Origin: Chloroflexi bacterium HGW-Chloroflexi-10
Lineage (GTDB): Bacteria > Chloroflexota > Anaerolineae > Anaerolineales > Anaerolineaceae
Reading direction: 5' to 3'
DNA: 64,000 nt
NCBI GenBank assembly: GCA_002840755.1
Contig: PHBZ01000006.1
Location: 1-64,000 of the forward strand
Each line of letters begins with the position of its first letter. Within the stretch, counting starts at the first letter, position 1. The translations under genes and the position numbers were made by a program. Below, in pieces: positions 1 to 9,494 of the stretch. The notes under the pieces were generated by a model. The model was not told the DNA's origin. It did not search any database and saw nothing but the letters and a program-made list of their open reading frames with translations.

Positions 1-12
1 AAAGTGTTTCAT
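1..12 (-). CDS. Start of a downstream ABC permease gene (cut by window edge)
   Basis: On the minus strand an ATG at 12-10 overlaps the TGA stop of the ABC ATPase gene (11-9) in an ATGA arrangement, and the readable codons give M-K-H-F. Such overlap usually means translational coupling. A MacB/FtsX-type permease is the expected partner of this ATPase class, but only four codons are visible, so the identity is inferred from context alone. Confidence 0.4.
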
Positions 13-695
13 TGCCGCGCACTCCCCAAATCAGTGACGATTCCGTCTTCAACGCTCAATACCCGGTCGGCGTAGGATGCCAAACTATGGTTGTGAGTAA
101 TCATGATCGCCGTTTGCTGAAACTGCTCTACCGAGAGTTTGAGCAGGTTAATCACTTCCCGGCTGTTCTTACTGTCCAGATTGCCGGTGGGTTCATCCGC
201 CAGGATAATAGCCGGCCGGGCTGCCAGGGCGCGCCCAATCGCCACGCGCTGCTGCTGGCCGCCTGAAAGCTGGTTAGGCAAATGATGTCTGCGATCCGCC
301 AGCCCCAGAATGTTCAGCAATTCATTAATATAGGCTTTATCCGGCTGTTGATAATCCAGTAACAGCGGCAAAATCAAATTCTCTTCCACGTTTAATTCCG
401 GCACAAGGTTATAAGCCTGAAAAATAAAACCGATATTCCTGCGTCGAAAAACGGACAATTCATCTTCTTTCATGCAAAAAATATCGCGGTTATCGAGAAA
501 CACCTGGCCGGAAGAGGGGTAATCCAATGCACCGAGCATATTGAGCAGCGTACTCTTTCCCGACCCGGAAGGGCCAACTATGGCAATAAATTCCCCTTTG
601 GAAACCGAAAAAGACACGTCTTTTAAAGCTTCTACTTTTACATCATCTTTTCCATAGGTTTTACATAGATTCTTCGTTGTTAAAATCTCTAACAT
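9..695 (-). CDS. ABC transporter ATP-binding protein (MacB/LolD-type)
   Basis: This 228-residue ATPase energises an ABC exporter or a MacB-like mechanotransmission system at the inner face of the membrane. It has Walker [10 protein letters not shown] (residues 41-49), the signature LSGGQQQR, Walker B with [12 protein letters not shown], and an H-loop in MITHNH. The PTGNLDS form is typical of the LolD/MacB/BceA branch. The start has a GAGG Shine-Dalgarno just upstream. It lies downstream of a response regulator and kinase on the same strand and overlaps the next gene by ATGA, so this is a sensor-regulated transporter operon. The substrate cannot be read; antimicrobial peptides or lipoproteins are family-level possibilities. 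Confidence 0.93.
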   Translation of the reverse strand: MLEILTTKNLCKTYGKDDVKVEALKDVSFSVSKGEFIAIVGPSGSGKSTLLNMLGALDYPSSGQVFLDNRDIFCMKEDELSVFRRRNIGFIFQAYNLVPELNVEENLILPLLLDYQQPDKAYINELLNILGLADRRHHLPNQLSGGQQQRVAIGRALAARPAIILADEPTGNLDSKNSREVINLLKLSVEQFQQTAIMITHNHSLASYADRVLSVEDGIVTDLGSARQ

Positions 696-764
696 ATATA
701 CCTCATTGTGTTTTATTTTAAAGAGATGATAACAATCTCATCTTACGGTCCAGTGGCTTTTATC

Positions 765-2009
765 TTACGAGTTCGTAAGCTTGGGGAAGAGCAGGCGAAA
801 GACAGTGCCCTTCGCCAATTCGCTCTCTACCAGAATAGAACCGCCGTGTTTTTCAATCATGGTTTTGGAGAGCGTCAGGCCGATGCCGGTTCCCTGGCGG
901 TTTTGTGAAAACCGGCTGCGGTAAAAGCGTTTAAACACAGAGGGGAGATCTTGCGGATGGATTCCCGATCCATTGTCTTTGATCGAGAGGGTGATCATCA
1001 GCGGTGTTTCTTCGCATAAAACTTCAATCCGGTTTCCCGCAGCGGTATGCTCGAAGGCATTTTTGATGATATTGCTGATGGCCTCCAAAAGCCAATCCCC
1101 ATCAGCATCCAGCCATGTTGAATCCGGGCAAACCAGGCTGAGGGTCTTGTTTTCCAATTCAGCGCGTGTATAAAACTCTTCGGCCAATTCTTCCAGAAGC
1201 TTTTTTAAATTGAGCTTCTTCTTCTCCAGCGGAATAGCGTCTGCATCCAGCCGGGCCAGTTTTAACAGGTTGCGGATCAGATTTTCCATGCGCTTTAATT
1301 CGTTTTCACTTTTCAGAGTAAATTTCTGTACCACCACATTGTCGGTTTTTTCTTCACGAATGATCTCGGTGTACATTTGCAACGCTGCCAACGGGGTCTT
1401 TAATTGATGGGATATATCCGAGATGGTATCTTTGAGAAATTCCTTGTTTTGTTTTTCCTTCAACATGTGTGTGGTCAGCGAGGTTGCCATTCCATTAATG
1501 GTGGTGAATAACTGAGACAGGCTGTCTTCGCTGGTATCCTCCAGGCGGATTTGCGTTTCTCCATGCATAAAACGCTGTAAAGCCTGGTTGGCCTGAACCA
1601 TTCTTTTTTCGTGGCTGCGGATGGATATCAGTAAAGTGGCCGCGATCACAGCCGAAAAAGCAATGAAAATCAGCAGGATCACCAAAAAATATTTCTGGCG
1701 AAAGCTCTGGGCCTCGGGAATCAGGCTGTAGTGAATGTTCTGATGAAAGCCCGCCGCTTGCAGAATTTTTTCCCCTATGTTGAATTCATCTGTGGATTTT
1801 TCTGCACTAAAAGTCGCGGCAATCTGGTTGGAACTAACCCCATTTTGGGAAAGCGCACCGGCCAGCGCCGTATCGTGCGAAAGCAAATTGCGTTTGTAGT
1901 CTTCGGTGATGGACTGAATCAGGAGCAGTCCAATCACAATTGAGCCGAATAACACGGCCGACATGAGCATCACAACCCGGCGCGCCTCCTGGCTGCGAAA
2001 GATGATCAT
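765..2009 (-). CDS. Sensor histidine kinase (HAMP-HisKA-HATPase)
   Basis: This 414-residue membrane kinase has a first TM segment near residues 13-32, an extracytoplasmic loop of about 75 residues, a second TM near 110-130, a HAMP linker, the HisKA box ISDISHQLKTPLAAL (phospho-His near 200), and an ATPase domain with the N box (IIKNAFEHT), DNGSGI and GTGIGLTLSK. The sizeable extracytoplasmic loop separates it from the intramembrane-sensing BceS type. It starts 7 nt after the stop of the response regulator gene and precedes the ABC ATPase, so all three are probably cotranscribed. The stimulus is unknown. Confidence 0.93.
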   Translation of the reverse strand: MIIFRSQEARRVVMLMSAVLFGSIVIGLLLIQSITEDYKRNLLSHDTALAGALSQNGVSSNQIAATFSAEKSTDEFNIGEKILQAAGFHQNIHYSLIPEAQSFRQKYFLVILLIFIAFSAVIAATLLISIRSHEKRMVQANQALQRFMHGETQIRLEDTSEDSLSQLFTTINGMATSLTTHMLKEKQNKEFLKDTISDISHQLKTPLAALQMYTEIIREEKTDNVVVQKFTLKSENELKRMENLIRNLLKLARLDADAIPLEKKKLNLKKLLEELAEEFYTRAELENKTLSLVCPDSTWLDADGDWLLEAISNIIKNAFEHTAAGNRIEVLCEETPLMITLSIKDNGSGIHPQDLPSVFKRFYRSRFSQNRQGTGIGLTLSKTMIEKHGGSILVESELAKGTVFRLLFPKLTNS

Positions 2010-2016
2010 TGTTCTT

Positions 2017-2703
2017 TCACCGGATAATATTCCATTTGTACCCCATCCCGCGAATGGTTAATAAAAAAGCGGGGTTTTCAGGGTCATCTTCAATTTTTCT
2101 TCTTAACCGGCGTACGTGGACTGAAAGGGTGTTGTCATCAATAAAATTACCGCCATTATCCCAGAGCTGATTCAAAATGACTTCCCGGGTTAAAACCTGG
2201 TTGGCATGTTTCATCAGCAGGCATAATAAACGATACTCCACCGGGGTGAGGGTGATCTCGAGTCCGTTTTTTAACACCCGGCTTTCCAATAGTCTCACAA
2301 GAATACCGTTGGATTGCAGGTCGTTTTTGTCTGTTTCCAGGCGGTTGGCGCGGCGCAGCAAGGCTTTGATACGCGAAATCAATTCGTTTAATTTAAATGG
2401 TTTGGTAATATAATCATCGCCGCCGAGATCCAACCCCATCACCACGTTGACTTCTTCATCCGCGGCGGTTAAAAAAATAATTGGTGTATCCGCGGTTTGC
2501 CTTACCCGCTTACAAATATCAAACCCACTGCCGTCGGGCAGCGCCAGGTCTAAAATCAACAAGTCGTATGGCTGAACTTGAAGCGTCCCCAGTGCGACCT
2601 GGACGGTTCTGGCGATATCGACTTGAAAACCATTTTTTTGGAGTGAGAATTCGAGCCCATCAATCAGGCTGAGGTCATCTTCGACCAGGAGAATGTGGTT
2701 CAT
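2017..2703 (-). CDS. OmpR/PhoB-family response regulator
   Basis: This 228-residue regulator has an N-terminal receiver domain (acidic pair EDD near residue 8, phospho-acceptor Asp in LILDLALPDG near residue 52, conserved Lys in YITKPF) and a C-terminal winged helix ending in TIRGMGYKW, typical of Trans_reg_C. It is the first gene of the minus-strand operon with the kinase and ABC ATPase, and is the obvious partner of that kinase. The ATG is preceded by only a weak ribosome-binding site. It is likely to control the ABC transporter genes, which is an inference from position. Confidence 0.94.
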   Translation of the reverse strand: MNHILLVEDDLSLIDGLEFSLQKNGFQVDIARTVQVALGTLQVQPYDLLILDLALPDGSGFDICKRVRQTADTPIIFLTAADEEVNVVMGLDLGGDDYITKPFKLNELISRIKALLRRANRLETDKNDLQSNGILVRLLESRVLKNGLEITLTPVEYRLLCLLMKHANQVLTREVILNQLWDNGGNFIDDNTLSVHVRRLRRKIEDDPENPAFLLTIRGMGYKWNIIR

Positions 2704-2932
2704 GGATGTGAGTCTCTACTCAGCGAACTCTATAAAATCATCAATGCAAAGCTGCGATCTCATTCTAACATTTCCCAGGTAATTCGCAAAGACACCCTAA
2801 GAAAAAACCTGTTTTTTTGGATATAATAATTCCATACAATTTTTGCCTGGTAATCGGCATACGCCTTTCAGACTGCAAAAAAATGATAAAACGCGGGTAT
2901 TCGTCAGTAATACATGTAAAGGAGAAAACACC

Positions 2933-3274
2933 ATGTTTATGATTATGTTTGTTTTGGATGACATTTCGCACCTGGATCAGATTCTGGATGCCTGGTCCAA
3001 ACAAGGCATATCCGGGGCAACCATTATTGAGAGTACCGGGCTTTACCGCCGCCAGCTTAAACGCATTCCGATGCGCTATGCCTATGGCGGCGCACCCATG
3101 GAAGAAAAGGGAAACATCACGCTGTTGGTGATTGTGGAAAATGAACAAAAAGTTCAGTTATGCTTAAAGGAGATTGAACAGATTGTTGGTGATTTAGATG
3201 GCCCGAATACCGGTGTGTTTTCTGCCTGGCCATTAACCATTACCAAAGGAATCCCATTGGGTGGAACTGTCTGA
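2933..3274 (+). CDS. PII-like small signalling protein
   Basis: The start at 2933 is chosen because an AAAGGAGAAAACACC leader precedes it, giving 113 residues; an upstream in-frame start lacks a good site. The protein has a PII-like ferredoxin-fold pattern: beta strand MFMIMFVLD, a helix, a second strand GATIIESTGL, a T-loop-like middle and a closing strand TLLVIVENEQ with helix. It ends 11 nt before a CaCA-family exchanger gene, so the two are likely cotranscribed. PII-like proteins often bind nucleotides and gate a neighbouring transporter; that role is inferred. No typical PII uridylylation Tyr motif is obvious. Family assignment rests on fold pattern and size. Confidence 0.6.
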   Translation: MFMIMFVLDDISHLDQILDAWSKQGISGATIIESTGLYRRQLKRIPMRYAYGGAPMEEKGNITLLVIVENEQKVQLCLKEIEQIVGDLDGPNTGVFSAWPLTITKGIPLGGTV

Positions 3275-3285
3275 GAGGTGTATGA

Positions 3286-4275
3286 ATGGTCTGGATTAAA
3301 TTTATCATCACAGCTGTGCTGATTGTCTTAGCGGCCAATCAACTTGCCAAGCACGGTGACATTATTGCAGTGCGTACCCGCCTGGGGGGCATGTTTATCG
3401 GGGTGTTACTCATGGCCGGGGCTACCTCGCTCCCTGAAGTGCTTACATCGATCAGCTCACTTAATCAAAATGCACCTAACCTGGCCGCGGGTAACCTTTT
3501 GGGAAGCAACACATTTAACATGTTTCTGCTGGCCATCATTGATATTACCAGAAGAAACCAACGCATTTTGCGAAAAGCGGCGCTTAAGCATGCATTAACC
3601 GGCAGTCTGGCCGTTTTTATGATCGGGTTTGTGGTCTTTTTTATGCTGGCCGATATTGATGTGCAAATTGGCTGGATTGGTCTGGATAGTTTACTGATTC
3701 TTGCCATTTATTTTATTGCTGTCTGGCTGATTCAGAATAATGCAGCGCCAGTTACGCATGCTGCGCATGCAAACATAGAGCCGGACATCCCGGAAGGAAC
3801 AGCCAGTTTACGCAGAGGGATTATTGGATTTTTACTCGCTGCCGGCGCCCTGGTTGTGGTGACCCCGATTATGGTTGAGAGCGCAAACGAGATCGCGGTA
3901 ATCACTGCTTTAGGCACGACCTTTGTAGGAACCACGCTGGTTGCCCTGGTTACTTCGCTTCCCGAATTGGTTACAACACTGGCGGCAATTAAAATTGGCG
4001 CGGATGATATGGCGATAGGCAACCTGTTTGGCAGTAACATGTTCAACATGTTCGCCATTGGTTTAACGGATGTGTTCTTTACGCAGGGACGTTTCCTATC
4101 CGTGATTGATCCTTCGTTTTTACTGGTGGGAATGATTGGCTTGTTAATGACCGGGATGGGACTGATCGGCAACCTGGCAAAACTTGAAAAGAGAATCTGG
4201 TTTATCGAGATCGATGCTCTGGCGTTGATTGTGTTTTACTTTGCAAGTCTCTGGCTGCTTTTTATTCGCAGTTAA
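3286..4275 (+). CDS. CaCA-family sodium/calcium exchanger-like membrane protein
   Basis: This 329-residue integral membrane protein has about ten hydrophobic segments and two inverted-topology repeats. The alpha repeats carry the family signatures GATSLPEVLTSISSL with GNLLGSNTFNMF (first half) and LVTSLPELVTTLAAI with GNLFGSNMFNMF (second half). The acidic residue in SLPE is the expected cation ligand. Members exchange Ca2+ or other cations for Na+, K+ or H+; which ions are used here cannot be read. It follows the PII-like gene by 11 nt and has a GAGAGGTG ribosome-binding site. An ATG at 3282 is out of frame and is not the start. Confidence 0.88.
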   Translation: MVWIKFIITAVLIVLAANQLAKHGDIIAVRTRLGGMFIGVLLMAGATSLPEVLTSISSLNQNAPNLAAGNLLGSNTFNMFLLAIIDITRRNQRILRKAALKHALTGSLAVFMIGFVVFFMLADIDVQIGWIGLDSLLILAIYFIAVWLIQNNAAPVTHAAHANIEPDIPEGTASLRRGIIGFLLAAGALVVVTPIMVESANEIAVITALGTTFVGTTLVALVTSLPELVTTLAAIKIGADDMAIGNLFGSNMFNMFAIGLTDVFFTQGRFLSVIDPSFLLVGMIGLLMTGMGLIGNLAKLEKRIWFIEIDALALIVFYFASLWLLFIRS

Positions 4276-4512
4276 AATGCTTCACTTACTCAGGAAATTA
4301 AAGAACAGCACGTAACAAATACTGGCAACCAGGGATTACCGGTAAACCGCGTTTGTTCCGGATTTTCGGTGTAATCGGACATTTACCGATTTTCATCAGA
4401 CTCCTCATAACAATTTTTATATCAGAGATACCCAATAAGATCACGATCCATTATTATCCAAACCCATCGTGTCTTCATCGGTAGTGTTAAACCTCAAACA
4501 AGCAGTTCCCGG

Positions 4513-6108
4513 TTATATCTTTGCGTCAAATTGAAGCTGAGGGAATTTCTCCATGGTGAGCCGCAGGTAGAATTTCTCACGGAAGAGGGTAACGTATTGA
4601 TCATCCGAATCTTTGGCCAGGAGCACATCGCTGCGGCTGGCAACATTCAATATGATCTCTTCGGGACCGGTAACCCAGCGAGCCATACTCATTGAAAGCG
4701 GTTCGACCACCGTAATAACGTTGTATTCGCTTGCCAGGCGCGCCTGAACAACATCAAATTGCAATTCTCCCACAACCGCCAGAATTGGTTCGCGCTTGAA
4801 GGCATCCATGTTGTAGAGAACCTGCATAGCGCCTTCTACTTCCAACTGTCTGAGCCCTTTGAGAAATTGCTTTTGCTTGCTCACATCTTTATTATGCAGC
4901 AGAGCGAAGTATTCCGGCTGAAAACGAGGAATCGAAGAAAATTTTAATACTTTTCCATCGCACAGGGTATCCCCGATGGTGAAATCCCCGGTGTTGGGCA
5001 GCCCCAACACATCACCCGGGTAGGCCTCGTCGATGACCAGGCGTTCACTGGCAAAGAGCTTGTATGGGCGTGCCAGATGAAAAATTTTACCTGTCTGCGC
5101 ATGGGTTACGGCCATTCCGCGTTCGAAATGCCCTGAACAAATCCGAACAAAGGCAATACTATCGCGGTGTTTCGGATTCATATTGGCCTGAATCTTAAAC
5201 ACAAAACCGGAAAAGGATTCATCTCCAGGGTGTACCATACCTTTATCACTTTCGTATGGCTGCGGAATCGGGGCCATTTCCACAAAAGCATCAAGAAAGA
5301 GACGAACCCCAAAATTCGTGAGTGCGCTTCCGAAGAAGACCGGTGTTTGTTGCCCTGCAAGGACAAGCCCTTGATCAAAGGTTATTCCAAGCCCTTCCAG
5401 CAGATCAATTTCCGATTGAAGCTGGTCGATATGCGTTTTTGTTAATATCCCGGCAGATTCCAGAGAATCGAGCCCCATGAAGATTTCCGGTGACATGCGT
5501 TCGTTGCGTTCCGTGCGTTCGTATATATATACGCCTTTTTTTTGGCGGTCATATACCCCTTTAAAGTACGGGCCATCGCCAATCGGCCAGTTCATCGGTA
5601 CAGGCTGCATTCCCAGGATATTCTCAATTTCATCCAGCAGTTCCAGGGGCGGGCGTGCGGTGCGATCCATCTTATTAATAAAGGTGAAAACCGGGATACC
5701 GCGTTTACGGCAGACTTCAAACAAGCGACGCGTTTGCGGTTCAATGCCTTTAGCGGCATCCAGCACCATCACGGCGCTATCCACGGCTGTCAACGTTCGG
5801 AATGTATCTTCCGAAAAGTCCTGATGGCCGGGTGTATCCAGCAGGTTAATCACGCAATCCTGATAAGGAAACTGCAATACGGTAGATGTGATCGAAATAC
5901 CGCGCTCGCGCTCCATCTCCATCCAGTCGGAGGTTGTGGTGCGCTGGTTACGCCGGGCGCGCACATTTCCGGCCAGGTCGATGGCATTTCCATACAACAA
6001 AAGCTTTTCCGTCAGTGTTGTTTTGCCTGCATCAGGATGAGAAATAATCGCAAAAGTGCGCCGATTAATATATGTGTTTTCCAGAACGGGAGTAGGTGTT
6101 AATTCCAT
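4513..6108 (-). CDS. prfC: Peptide chain release factor 3
   Basis: RF3 is a translational GTPase that removes RF1/RF2 from the ribosome after peptide release. The 531-residue product has full family length, with G1 SHPDAGKTT (residues 24-32), the switch region RERGISITSTV, G3 DTPGHQDF, G4 NKMD, and the RF3-type C-terminal domains with FKRE and VVGELQFDVVQARL. It is a single gene on the minus strand with no cotranscribed neighbour visible. Nothing unusual is seen in its motifs. Confidence 0.97.
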   Translation of the reverse strand: MELTPTPVLENTYINRRTFAIISHPDAGKTTLTEKLLLYGNAIDLAGNVRARRNQRTTTSDWMEMERERGISITSTVLQFPYQDCVINLLDTPGHQDFSEDTFRTLTAVDSAVMVLDAAKGIEPQTRRLFEVCRKRGIPVFTFINKMDRTARPPLELLDEIENILGMQPVPMNWPIGDGPYFKGVYDRQKKGVYIYERTERNERMSPEIFMGLDSLESAGILTKTHIDQLQSEIDLLEGLGITFDQGLVLAGQQTPVFFGSALTNFGVRLFLDAFVEMAPIPQPYESDKGMVHPGDESFSGFVFKIQANMNPKHRDSIAFVRICSGHFERGMAVTHAQTGKIFHLARPYKLFASERLVIDEAYPGDVLGLPNTGDFTIGDTLCDGKVLKFSSIPRFQPEYFALLHNKDVSKQKQFLKGLRQLEVEGAMQVLYNMDAFKREPILAVVGELQFDVVQARLASEYNVITVVEPLSMSMARWVTGPEEIILNVASRSDVLLAKDSDDQYVTLFREKFYLRLTMEKFPQLQFDAKI

Positions 6109-6609
6109 TATTGTTACCTTTTACTTTGCTAAATAATTAATTGGGAATCCCGGAAAGGGACTCAACCACCGATTTTATAATTATTGAGAGTCTGGTCAGC
6201 TACCAGTGCTGGCTTATTATAGATGGGTATTTGGCTTCAATTTCAAGTTCTACAAACATTTTCGATCTCTTTTTTGTTAGCGTACACAATTTTTGATACT
6301 CTTCCTGCAGATGAAGCAGGAAAGATTTCTCCGATTAAGCAGTGTTATTGGCTGGTCTGAGTGCCAGAAACAATGCGTGATTAATTTTTTTTACAGTATC
6401 TGCCCCGCAAGAAACAGGGAAAGCTTTAAAAAAAAGCCATTCAACGGTTTGGTCCCCCAACCTTCCGCATGACAGATCCCTGTGAAATCTTCAATCTATT
6501 CTTTCATCATAGCGTTTATTTTACCAAATAATGGATCAAATGACCAAGCGATTTCAGGAAGTGCAATTCGCAATTGGTTAACAACAGGGTATTTCACAAA
6601 AATGTAAAA
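6109..6609. other. Intergenic region upstream of prfC
   Basis: About 500 bases without a credible gene on either strand. It must hold the prfC promoter on the minus strand, but no convincing -35/-10 pair was picked out. No RNA gene or mobile-element relic was recognised. Confidence 0.5.
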
Positions 6610-6640
6610 AAGCGGATGATTTTCATCATCCGCTTTTTTC
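6610..6640. terminator. Bidirectional intrinsic terminator
   Basis: An inverted repeat (AGCGGATGA / TCATCCGCT, short loop) is flanked by A-rich sequence on the left and a T run on the right, so it can end transcripts from either side. The stop codon of the chemoreceptor-like gene lies inside the stem. Confidence 0.8.
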
Positions 6641-7294
6641 TTTCAAAATCGATTCCAGTTCCTGCGTAATTTCCTTCATTTCCCTGGCACTTGTTGTTAC
6701 TTTAATGCCCAGGGCGCTGATTGCATCTGCCAATACGCCAAAAACTGTACCTACTTCTGCCTGATACTGAGATATTGTTTCCGCCCGATAACCGATTTGC
6801 ACAATCCCAGGTTCATCGATACGAGATACACCGACAAATTTATACATCGCATTATCTAAATCCCGAGCCTGGATTGACTGAGTAACCACACCATCTTTTG
6901 TTTCAATCAAAGACCTGAATACATAAGCCTGGGCATTCGGGTCATCGGGAAAACGCCAGCCGTAGGCTTCCGGATAGTTCGAGCCAATGGTAACACCATC
7001 CCCATCTGTCACAAAAATATCATCAACGCCAATCCAGCCAGCGAATTTTATTATTTCCGAGGAGTCCATCAATAATCCCCCCGCCTCAATTATCCTGGCT
7101 AGCATTCGGCAGTTCGTAGTCATTTGAACATCCAGAACTTTTTCCATGAGGGTTTTTATACCAGAAGCCGCATGTGCAGCTTCAATGGCCGCGTTGATGG
7201 ATATCATTTTTATTTCTGAAGCTACCTCTTTGATGATTAAACCAGCTTCTTTATGTTTGACGATATAACCTTGTAGTTTTTCGTGGTCTTCCAT
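6626..7294 (-). CDS. Soluble chemoreceptor-like protein with Cache-like domain
   Basis: Start at 7294 is chosen for its TTAGGAGAATCA leader, giving 222 residues. Residues near 25-40 hold a fragment of the MCP signalling tip (ISINAAIEAAHA), which in full receptors contacts CheA/CheW. A globular stretch follows (about 60-185) with FVTDGDGVTIGSNYPEAYGWRFPDD and IEPG-like strands that resemble a Cache sensor domain. There is no transmembrane segment and the usual long signalling coiled coil is missing. It could be a cytoplasmic sensor adaptor or a rearranged chemoreceptor. The order (tip motif before sensor) is unusual. The gene ends in a strong terminator and stands alone. Confidence 0.6.
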   Translation of the reverse strand: MEDHEKLQGYIVKHKEAGLIIKEVASEIKMISINAAIEAAHAASGIKTLMEKVLDVQMTTNCRMLARIIEAGGLLMDSSEIIKFAGWIGVDDIFVTDGDGVTIGSNYPEAYGWRFPDDPNAQAYVFRSLIETKDGVVTQSIQARDLDNAMYKFVGVSRIDEPGIVQIGYRAETISQYQAEVGTVFGVLADAISALGIKVTTSAREMKEITQELESILKEKSG

Positions 7295-7521
7295 TGATTC
7301 TCCTAATATTATTAAGTTTCTATTGTTTACCACATCAGAAGATTTTATGATGATATCTTTTTATTTTAATCATGGCAAGCATTTTAGCCTTTGGTATTTT
7401 TCCGATGGGATTGATAAATAGAACAGACCGGGCAATATATACCAAATCTATACCCGGTTCCTCCTCTATTTTCATACAATGAAGAAGATAAAAACAGTCA
7501 AATTTTTACAGGAGAACGATT

Positions 7522-9402
7522 TTGAAAAAAATTATAACCATTTTAATGACTTTGGTTCTGGTATTCGCGCTGGCGGCCTGTTCGGTGAGTCCGGCAGCGA
7601 CCACCGCTGAATTGCAAGCAACCTCTGGCAGCAGTACAGCTGTGAGTGAGACGACCAGCGCCAGCGCACAGACAGACACAATCGTCGACACAACCGCTAT
7701 AGCAGAGGCTGCGGCGGCTTCGGTAAGTGAGGCGCAGTCTGAAAACCAGGACACTCACGAAGATGCGGATGATTACGATTGGGACGAAGCCGAAGAAGTA
7801 GCCATCACGTTGAACGGTGATTCGATCAGCACAAGCGGCGATGGCGTGACGGTGGAAGGCGGCAAGGTGACTATCACCAGCGCCGGAACCTACCGCATCA
7901 GTGGATCGTTGACGGACGGGCAAATCAGGGTGGACAGCAGCGACGAGAAGGTGGTCCGGCTGATTTTGGATGGCGTGGATATTGCCAATTCCAGCAGCGC
8001 CCCGATTTATATTGTCAGCGCCGAAGAAGTGATTCTGGTTCTGGCGGATAACAGCATGAACAACATCAGCGACAGCAATCCCTATATATATGAAGACACC
8101 GAAGCTGAAGAGCCAAATGCGGCCGTCTTCAGTAAAGCCGACCTGACAATATACGGCAGCGGCGCGCTGACGGTGAATGCCAGTTTTAATGACGGCATCT
8201 CCAGCAAAGACGGCCTGGTGATCAACAGCGGCAACATCACCGTCAATGCAGCCGATGATGCTATCCGCGGCAAAGATTATATTATGGTCGAAAGCGGGCA
8301 GATTTCCGTCAATGCCCAGGGTGACGGGTTAAAATCCGACAATGAGGAAGAAGCTGAGCGCGGCTATATTCTGGTGCAAAACGGCACACTCAACATTACG
8401 GCTGGCGGCGATGCGATCACGGCACAGACCGATGTAATGATCACAGGCGGCGACATTACCCTGACCTCCGGCGGCGGCAGCGGCGCAAAAATCGATGAAA
8501 CCACCTCAGCCAAGGGAATTAAGGGTGTGGTAAACGTGAATATCGACGGCGGCACCTTCAACATCAATTCAGCCGATGACGCTTTACATTCCAACGGCAG
8601 CCTGGTGGTTAATAACGGCAGCTTTGTAATTGCCTCCGGCGATGACGGCATGCATGCCGACGCCACCCTGGAGATTAACGGCGGCGTGATTGATATTACC
8701 GAATCTTACGAAGGCATTGAAAGTTCTGTGATCACCATCAACGACGGCCAGATCGAGCTGGTCTCCAGCGACGACGGCATCAACGTTGCCAGCGGTGTGG
8801 ACGGCTCAGGTGCGAATGCCGGCATGGGCGGACGCGGCGGCGGCAGACCGGGAATGGACTCCTTCACCTACAGCGGCAGTAATTATCTCTACATTAACGG
8901 TGGTAACATCACGGTAGATGCAGGCGGCGATGGGATCGATGCGAACGGCGCGATCGAGATGACTGGTGGGGTTGTGCTGGTCAACGGCCCAACCGAGAAC
9001 ATGAACGGTGCATTGGATTATGACGGCGGCTTCAAGATCACCGGTGGAACCTTTGTGGCCAGCGGCAGCGCGGGAATGGCGCAGGCTCCCGACCAAACCT
9101 CCGGCCAGAATTCGCTGCTGATCAACTTCGACGGAATGATCCAGGCCGGTACGATCATCAACATTCAGGACAGCCAGGGTAACAGTATTCTGACCTACGC
9201 ACCCATCAAAGCATTCCAGTCGCTAGCCTTCTCATCCGCCCAACTTACCCAGGGCAGCACGTACACAGTCCATCTGGGTGGCAGCGCGAATGGCAGCATG
9301 AACGGCAGCCTGTATCAGGACGGCAGCTACACTCCTGGAACGCAGTACACCACCTTTACTGTCTCCGGTGTGGTAACCCAGATGGGCGGACGGACGCGGT
9401 AA
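7522..9402 (+). CDS. Carbohydrate-binding-domain lipoprotein, DUF4353 beta-helix
   Basis: This 626-residue exported protein starts at a TTG with AGGAG 8 nt upstream. It has a lipoprotein signal peptide with lipobox LAACS (Cys 20), then a Ser/Thr/Ala-rich linker and an acidic stretch. The body is a right-handed beta-helix of repeats of the type GGDITLTSGGD and INGGNITVDAGGDGID, with many DDG turns that probably bind Ca2+. The pattern matches the family typified by Clostridium thermocellum Cthe_2159, a polygalacturonate-binding protein. A Gly-rich insertion (GMGGRGGGRPG) lies near residue 435. It is followed by an intrinsic terminator, so it is monocistronic. Cell-surface polysaccharide binding is inferred. 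Confidence 0.83.
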   Translation: MKKIITILMTLVLVFALAACSVSPAATTAELQATSGSSTAVSETTSASAQTDTIVDTTAIAEAAAASVSEAQSENQDTHEDADDYDWDEAEEVAITLNGDSISTSGDGVTVEGGKVTITSAGTYRISGSLTDGQIRVDSSDEKVVRLILDGVDIANSSSAPIYIVSAEEVILVLADNSMNNISDSNPYIYEDTEAEEPNAAVFSKADLTIYGSGALTVNASFNDGISSKDGLVINSGNITVNAADDAIRGKDYIMVESGQISVNAQGDGLKSDNEEEAERGYILVQNGTLNITAGGDAITAQTDVMITGGDITLTSGGGSGAKIDETTSAKGIKGVVNVNIDGGTFNINSADDALHSNGSLVVNNGSFVIASGDDGMHADATLEINGGVIDITESYEGIESSVITINDGQIELVSSDDGINVASGVDGSGANAGMGGRGGGRPGMDSFTYSGSNYLYINGGNITVDAGGDGIDANGAIEMTGGVVLVNGPTENMNGALDYDGGFKITGGTFVASGSAGMAQAPDQTSGQNSLLINFDGMIQAGTIINIQDSQGNSILTYAPIKAFQSLAFSSAQLTQGSTYTVHLGGSANGSMNGSLYQDGSYTPGTQYTTFTVSGVVTQMGGRTR

Positions 9403-9425
9403 TCCAGGTAAATTCTGAATACGTA

Positions 9426-9462
9426 CTGGTTGGTAGGTTGAACCTACCAACCAGTTTTTTTT
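9426..9462 (+). terminator. Intrinsic terminator after the beta-helix lipoprotein
   Basis: A 14-bp perfect inverted repeat (CTGGTTGGTAGGTT and its complement) with almost no loop is followed by eight T residues. It lies 24 bases after the stop codon. Confidence 0.9.
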
Positions 9463-9494
9463 GTTTCTCTGACCTTAATTTGCCCCTTTTTTAC

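Noticed and set aside
2704-2932. Riboswitch upstream of the PII-like/exchanger genes
   Set aside because: The 230-base leader has a TATAAT at 2822-2827 but no recognisable aptamer fold or terminator/antiterminator pair.
5542-6102. 186-residue ORF opposite prfC
   Set aside because: It lies entirely within prfC on the other strand, has no ribosome-binding site and no protein-like motifs.
8364-8666. Reverse ORFs across the beta-helix lipoprotein gene
   Set aside because: They are by-products of the biased Gly/Asn/Asp repeats of the sense gene.
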